Positions 4,844 to 8,433 of a stretch of DNA of 8,433 nucleotides are shown piece after piece (within the stretch, counting starts at the first letter, position 1; every line of letters starts with the position of its first letter). The position numbers were made by a program, and so were the translations under genes. The notes beneath the pieces were generated by a model that was not told the DNA's origin, made no database searches, and saw nothing but the letters and a program-made list of their open reading frames with translations. The DNA comes from Candidatus Poribacteria bacterium (GTDB lineage: Bacteria > Poribacteria > WGA-4E > WGA-3G): positions 1 to 8,433 of the forward strand of contig VYFM01000450.1 in the NCBI GenBank assembly GCA_009842375.1, written 5' to 3'.

Positions 4844-6544
4844 CTATTGTTGAATCTTAACGATTTTCTCACCTTCCACAACCATAAACTTCTGATTGAC
4901 CGATAGATTTGCCGCCTTATCAATCACACCCGAAGGCCATCGTATCTCAAGCAGATCAATCTGTTCTGCTTTTCCAACACCAAAATGTGCAAGCAAATCA
5001 TGAAACGACAGATAACTCCCACTGCTTTGCACTTCATGATACTGAACATGCTCACCGGTCACGACCTTTAATTTTGCACCAATACCTGAACGGTTACTCT
5101 TCTCTCCAACAACCCGTATTTGAATCCAATTGTTCCGATTGCCGACAGCATTTTGAAGCAAATCAGCACTTTGGTTGCAGTTGGTAACCAAGATATCAAG
5201 GTCACCATCATTGTCGTAATCACCGATAGCAGCACCACGACTCACTTTGTTCAATGCCAATCCGCCTGTCTCTGGCATTACATTAGCAAAAGTGCCGTCT
5301 CCTAAATTCCTAAACAGCAGATTTCTTTGCGGATAAGACACGTGCTTTTCAAGCACAGAGATATTATCCATCAAATGTCCATTCGCAACAAATATGTCTT
5401 GATACCCGTCGTTATCATAATCAAAAAACTTGATACCCCAACCGAGATAGCCGTGTGTAATCTCTGCTATCCCTGACGGTATCGTATTATCCACGAAAAA
5501 ACTGCTATCGTGATTATGGTAAAGCGTATTGGTTTCTGTCTGGTAGTTGCTGACAGTTATGTCAAGTTTGCCATCATTGTTATAGTCACCAAAGTCGGTT
5601 CCCATACCAGCTTCTTCTTTACCCATATCATTGTAGCAAACGCCAGAAATTAATGCAACCTCTAAAAATTTACCTTTTCCTTCATTTTGAAATAGAAAAT
5701 TCGGATCTTGGTCATTCGCTACATATACATCCGAATCACCATCTCCGTCATAATCACCAAGCGTTACACCTAACCCATGCATTGGAAGCATATCCGGGGG
5801 ACGATACAAGGCAGAAACATCAGTGAACGTGCCATCTCCGTTATTTTTGTAGAGAGTGTCATGGACTGCCGGATAGGCATGCGGACCACAATAAACATGA
5901 ACACCACGTTCTTCACACCGTGTATCCTCTTTCGGGTCGTAAAGAGCATAATTCGCAACATACAGATCTAAATCCCCATCGTTATCAACATCCGCAAACG
6001 CGCAACTTGTCCCCCACTGTAAATTACCAACACCCGCGCGTTTTGTCACATCAGTAAAAGTCCCATTGCCGTTGTTTTGATAAAGTTGATCTTCCCCAAA
6101 GTTGGTAACATAGAGATCAAGGTCGCCATCGTTATCATAATCACCAACAGTAGCACCTACACCGTAGGATATGCTACCTACACCTGCAGACTCAGTGACA
6201 TCAGTGAAACTCCCATCACCGTTGTTTCGGTAAAGAACATTTTGGGGTGTTTTGCCGTCAGAATTTTCCACTTGAACGGCACCGTTAATCAGATAGATAT
6301 CAAGGTCACCATCACCATCATAATCGAAAAAACCACCACCAGAACCGAGGAATTCATTGAATAACCTTAGCCCACTTCTGCCATCGGTATGCACAAACTT
6401 TACGCCAGCAGCCTCAGAAACATCAAGGAAAATCCGATCTGCTGTAGCAACGGGACTATATTGAAAAAAGAGAATAGTCAGGACAAAAATTGGAAGGAAT
6501 AAGAAATGGGAATATACAATTCTATTTGGGTGAATCTTTCGCAT
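4844..6544 (-). CDS. Exported FG-GAP/VCBS repeat protein with ASPIC/UnbV domain (CRTAC1-like)
   Basis: A 566-residue protein with a signal peptide (hydrophobic 14-33, probable cleavage near VATA at 32-35). Seven DxDxDG-type calcium loops of the form GDYDNDGDLD(I/L)YVxN lie near residues 74, 135, 185, 264, 320, 375 and 442, fitting one seven-bladed beta-propeller. Between them recurs LYxNNGDGxFTDVT. The loop at 201-230 has Cys210 and Cys219 in an RCEERG...YCGP setting common in this family, perhaps a disulfide. Residues about 488-553 are an ASPIC/UnbV domain (SGIGAKLKV, SSGSYLS, HFGVG, IRWPSG). In loop 5 one Asp is Asn (DYNNDGKLD) and in loop 6 Asp becomes Tyr (DNDGYQD). The start has no clear ribosome-binding site and lies 19 bases after the TPR gene, so coupling is likely. 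Such proteins are extracellular or periplasmic; biochemical roles are mostly unknown. Confidence 0.93.
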   Translation of the reverse strand: MRKIHPNRIVYSHFLFLPIFVLTILFFQYSPVATADRIFLDVSEAAGVKFVHTDGRSGLRLFNEFLGSGGGFFDYDGDGDLDIYLINGAVQVENSDGKTPQNVLYRNNGDGSFTDVTESAGVGSISYGVGATVGDYDNDGDLDLYVTNFGEDQLYQNNGNGTFTDVTKRAGVGNLQWGTSCAFADVDNDGDLDLYVANYALYDPKEDTRCEERGVHVYCGPHAYPAVHDTLYKNNGDGTFTDVSALYRPPDMLPMHGLGVTLGDYDGDGDSDVYVANDQDPNFLFQNEGKGKFLEVALISGVCYNDMGKEEAGMGTDFGDYNNDGKLDITVSNYQTETNTLYHNHDSSFFVDNTIPSGIAEITHGYLGWGIKFFDYDNDGYQDIFVANGHLMDNISVLEKHVSYPQRNLLFRNLGDGTFANVMPETGGLALNKVSRGAAIGDYDNDGDLDILVTNCNQSADLLQNAVGNRNNWIQIRVVGEKSNRSGIGAKLKVVTGEHVQYHEVQSSGSYLSFHDLLAHFGVGKAEQIDLLEIRWPSGVIDKAANLSVNQKFMVVEGEKIVKIQQ

Positions 6545-6563
6545 GATATAACAAAAATAACTT

Positions 6564-7829
6564 TTACTTCGTTTGTGCTCCCTTCTTCAAACTTTCTAAT
6601 TTATTCAAACCTTCCCAAGCGTCTTTATCGTTAGGGTCTATCTTTAGAATATGCTGATAAACCTCAATTGCTCTTTCAATCTGTCTCTGTTGGGAATAAA
6701 TCTCTGCCAACCCGTGATACGCCAACGTCAAACTCGGCATTTTCTGAATTGCCTGTTGTAGATGCAATTCTGCTTTATCATACACTTTCTGAGAGCTATA
6801 GAGCCACCCTAATCGGACATGTGCTTCAACAGCATTAGGATTCAATTCCAGCACTTTATTGAATAGCGGTATCGCTTGCTGATGCATGTTGATATCCATA
6901 AGCAACCTACCCAGTTTATCATATCCTGAAACAAAAGTAGGATTCGACCGTAGCAATGCTTGATAAGTAGAAATTGCCGCGGAGATATGCTTATGAGCAA
7001 CATGAATCTCAGCCAATGTCAACCAAAGGGCAGTATTCGTAGGGTCTTCAGCAAGTGTGTCTTCAATCGCGTAGGTTTTGTCGTAATATGATTTCATCTG
7101 TCGGAAAAGCTTCAACTGTTCCGTTGCAGATTCCGTATCCCCAAGAAGACGATACGCCTTCGCAAGGTTATAGTAGGCACTCTGAATGAAGGGCTTATGC
7201 TGAATGGCAGTTTTATAGTGAGATACCGCTTCCTGCGGTTTGTGTTGCATAAGTGCAATTAAACCCAACCATTCATAGACTTCAGCAAAAGTCGGTTTGA
7301 GTTCCAGTGTACGCTTAAATGCAGCATGTGCTTTGTCAAATTTTGCTTGATGGGTGTAGATATATCCGAGTCGGTAATGTGTATCTGCTACGGTAGAACA
7401 TCTTTGGACTGCTTCAATCGCATGTTGCTCAGCGATGTCTAATTTGCTCTGTTTGCAGTAGATTTCTGATAGTAGAAGATGTGTAAATCCAAATAAACGC
7501 TGGTCTGTAGATATGTTTTGAGAGGATACAATACTGAATATTTCGTTGGCAGTCTTTACGGATAATTCTAACTCATCCTGTAACTTATAGACATTTGCTA
7601 ATTGAAAGAGAACATTAATATCTGTTGGATTTCGCGCCAAAATTGATTTAAAGGTATCTACAGCTTTCGTGTATAGTTTTAATTTGACGTATTCGACACC
7701 TTGTTGTAATTCCGCAGCTGTATCAGACCTGCTAACAGGCGGAATTAGCAACAAAATCGCAATGAGAATTAAAACCCAACAAGTTCGTTTTGCGAACAAA
7801 TAATTCTGGTGTTTTCCATCCACTTCCAT
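6564..7829 (-). CDS. Exported or membrane-anchored TPR-repeat protein
   Basis: A 421-residue protein with a short basic N-terminus, a hydrophobic segment at about 17-33 and then about ten tetratricopeptide repeats filling residues 37-401. Well-formed examples start near 148 (DTHYRLGYIYTHQAKFDKA), 182, 216, 266, 300, 334 and 368, most ending in the usual LxLNP/LKIDP-type turn. The hydrophobic segment could be a cleaved signal peptide or an anchor; the region after VSRS is compatible with either. Cys17 lies before the core, not after it, so this is not a lipoprotein. TPR arrays are protein-binding scaffolds. TPR genes are often found beside ASPIC/UnbV genes, and this one is 19 bases upstream of one, so the FG-GAP protein is the obvious candidate partner (inference). 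ATG 7829 is the only sensible start; its ribosome-binding site is weak. Confidence 0.9.
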   Translation of the reverse strand: MEVDGKHQNYLFAKRTCWVLILIAILLLIPPVSRSDTAAELQQGVEYVKLKLYTKAVDTFKSILARNPTDINVLFQLANVYKLQDELELSVKTANEIFSIVSSQNISTDQRLFGFTHLLLSEIYCKQSKLDIAEQHAIEAVQRCSTVADTHYRLGYIYTHQAKFDKAHAAFKRTLELKPTFAEVYEWLGLIALMQHKPQEAVSHYKTAIQHKPFIQSAYYNLAKAYRLLGDTESATEQLKLFRQMKSYYDKTYAIEDTLAEDPTNTALWLTLAEIHVAHKHISAAISTYQALLRSNPTFVSGYDKLGRLLMDINMHQQAIPLFNKVLELNPNAVEAHVRLGWLYSSQKVYDKAELHLQQAIQKMPSLTLAYHGLAEIYSQQRQIERAIEVYQHILKIDPNDKDAWEGLNKLESLKKGAQTK

Positions 7830-7839
7830 CCGTCTGTTC

Positions 7840-8169
7840 TCAATCTGTCTGCGACTGTTTATCTACAACATCCTTAATCCAAGACAGGGCTGCCATACTT
7901 GATGACCAACCGATGGATGTAACTGCAAGCAGCGCAACCTGTTGTATCTCCTCACGTGAAATACCTTCACGCAGCGCACGACGCGTATGCGAATGCACAG
8001 CACCTTCCGACTTCGCACCGATTGCCAATGCAAGTTTCGTAAGACGCACAGTTTTCGGGTCAAGCGGTCCAGCAGTCCCACACGCCTCACCCAATCCTTG
8101 ATACGTTTTCCACACATCAGGATATTCTTCTATAACCCCTTGAAGAAAATCAGGTAATTTCTCATTCAT
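7840..8169 (-). CDS. Carboxymuconolactone decarboxylase (CMD/AhpD-like) family protein without the active-site cysteines
   Basis: This 109-residue protein has the all-helical CMD fold: LDPKTVRLTKLALAIG (36-51), then the helix with HSHTRRALREGISREEI (59-75) and a hydrophobic last third. In AhpD-type peroxidases this site is CxxC followed by a His. Here the positions are Ser54 and Ala57 while His61 is kept, and the only cysteine is Cys30. Thiol peroxidase chemistry is therefore unlikely. Many CMD relatives share this EGAVHSH form and have no assigned reaction. The start ATG 8169 has only a weak ribosome-binding site and lies 14 bases after the tatA stop; the next gene starts 10 bases later. The protein is probably cytoplasmic. 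Its presence between tatA and an exported protein gene is not explained by any pathway I can name. Confidence 0.88.
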   Translation of the reverse strand: MNEKLPDFLQGVIEEYPDVWKTYQGLGEACGTAGPLDPKTVRLTKLALAIGAKSEGAVHSHTRRALREGISREEIQQVALLAVTSIGWSSSMAALSWIKDVVDKQSQTD

Positions 8170-8183
8170 CTTTTGTCTAAAAC

Positions 8184-8384
8184 CTAACTAACTTCCTCTT
8201 TCTGTGGGGCATCACTTTCTGTTTGTGCAGTTGTTTCTGCCTCTTCCGACTGGTCTTCTTTCAATCCGGCCTTAAAGTTCGTAACACTTTTACCGAGTCC
8301 GCGTGCCAACTCGGGGATACGCTTACCCCCGAATAGAAGTAAGGCAACTAAAACTACAGCAAGTATCTCCCAATGACCAAACAT
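8184..8384 (-). CDS. tatA: Twin-arginine translocase subunit TatA/TatE
   Basis: This 66-residue protein is a classic TatA: a short N-terminus with Glu6, one membrane helix (about 5-18), the FG hinge at Phe18-Gly19, the amphipathic helix GKRIPELARGLGKSVTNFKAG (20-40) and a charged, acidic tail. TatA oligomers form the passage for folded proteins at the inner membrane together with TatC, which is not in the window. A longer in-frame start at 8426 would add 14 residues before the membrane helix. ATG 8384 is chosen because GGAGG lies five bases upstream and because TatA proteins begin right before the helix. No neighbouring protein here has a twin-arginine signal, so a direct link with its neighbours is not shown. 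Confidence 0.95.
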   Translation of the reverse strand: MFGHWEILAVVLVALLLFGGKRIPELARGLGKSVTNFKAGLKEDQSEEAETTAQTESDAPQKEEVS

Positions 8385-8389
8385 AAATT

Positions 8390-8394
8390 CCTCC
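8390..8394 (-). promoter_or_regulatory. Ribosome-binding site deciding the tatA start
   Basis: GGAGG on the minus strand, five bases before ATG 8384. It overlaps codons of the longer possible reading frame and supports the shorter TatA. Confidence 0.85.
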
Positions 8395-8433
8395 ATAGTA
8401 AAACGTAATCCGCACACCGAGAACATGCACGAA

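Noticed and set aside
2206..6544. Nearby exported proteins as Tat substrates of the tatA gene
   Set aside because: None of the signal peptides contains a twin-arginine motif; they look like ordinary Sec signals.
6564..7829. TPR protein as a lipoprotein because of Cys17
   Set aside because: The cysteine precedes the hydrophobic core (KRTCWVL) instead of following it, so it is not a lipobox.
7790..8101. Plus-strand open frame of 103 codons
   Set aside because: It lies antisense to the CMD-like gene and the start of the TPR gene, has no family features, and the minus-strand frame has clear domain motifs. It is a shadow.

Overview
All recognisable genes lie on the minus strand, so the window reads right to left: tatA, a carboxymuconolactone-decarboxylase-like gene, an exported TPR protein, an exported FG-GAP/ASPIC-UnbV protein, three tandem secreted LamG-domain paralogues, a small cupin, and two SAM methyltransferases. 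The second methyltransferase runs off the left edge. There are no RNA genes, transposases or CRISPR arrays, and no gene-free stretch longer than about 190 bases. The 49 bases at the right edge (8385-8433) hold the tatA ribosome-binding site and nothing else recognised.

The organism is a bacterium of moderately low GC. Secreted LamG paralogues, a TPR protein paired with a seven-repeat FG-GAP/UnbV protein, and cupin and CMD genes together resemble Candidatus Poribacteria or similar uncultured lineages rich in eukaryote-like repeat proteins. This is an inference from gene content only; no phylogenetic marker is present.

Right part (8384 to 4844): tatA, CMD, TPR and FG-GAP/UnbV genes are separated by only 10-19 bases and look like one operon. 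Middle (4820 to 2206): three LamG genes, each with an N-terminal signal peptide, one LamG jelly-roll domain, two conserved cysteines and the same short C-terminal tail (VDPxHKxATTWGxIKxxK). Between the first two transcribed LamG genes, a 96-base second copy of that tail survives in another frame. I read it as the stump of a fourth LamG gene lost by array contraction. The 3' flanks of the LamG genes carry several inverted repeats, some with a T-run, which could tune expression along the array. Left part (2121 to 1): the cupin gene, then a good sigma70-type promoter (perfect TATAAT, 17-base spacer) that starts a separate two-gene methyltransferase operon joined by an ATGA overlap. The second methyltransferase carries a C-terminal Trm112-like zinc ribbon.

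The TPR, FG-GAP/UnbV and LamG products are all predicted to leave the cytoplasm, so the centre of the window is best read as a cell-envelope or cell-surface cassette with adhesion-type and calcium-binding folds. Its biological target cannot be told from the sequence. Three starts were moved inward to ATG codons with clear ribosome-binding sites (1622, 3844, 8384).
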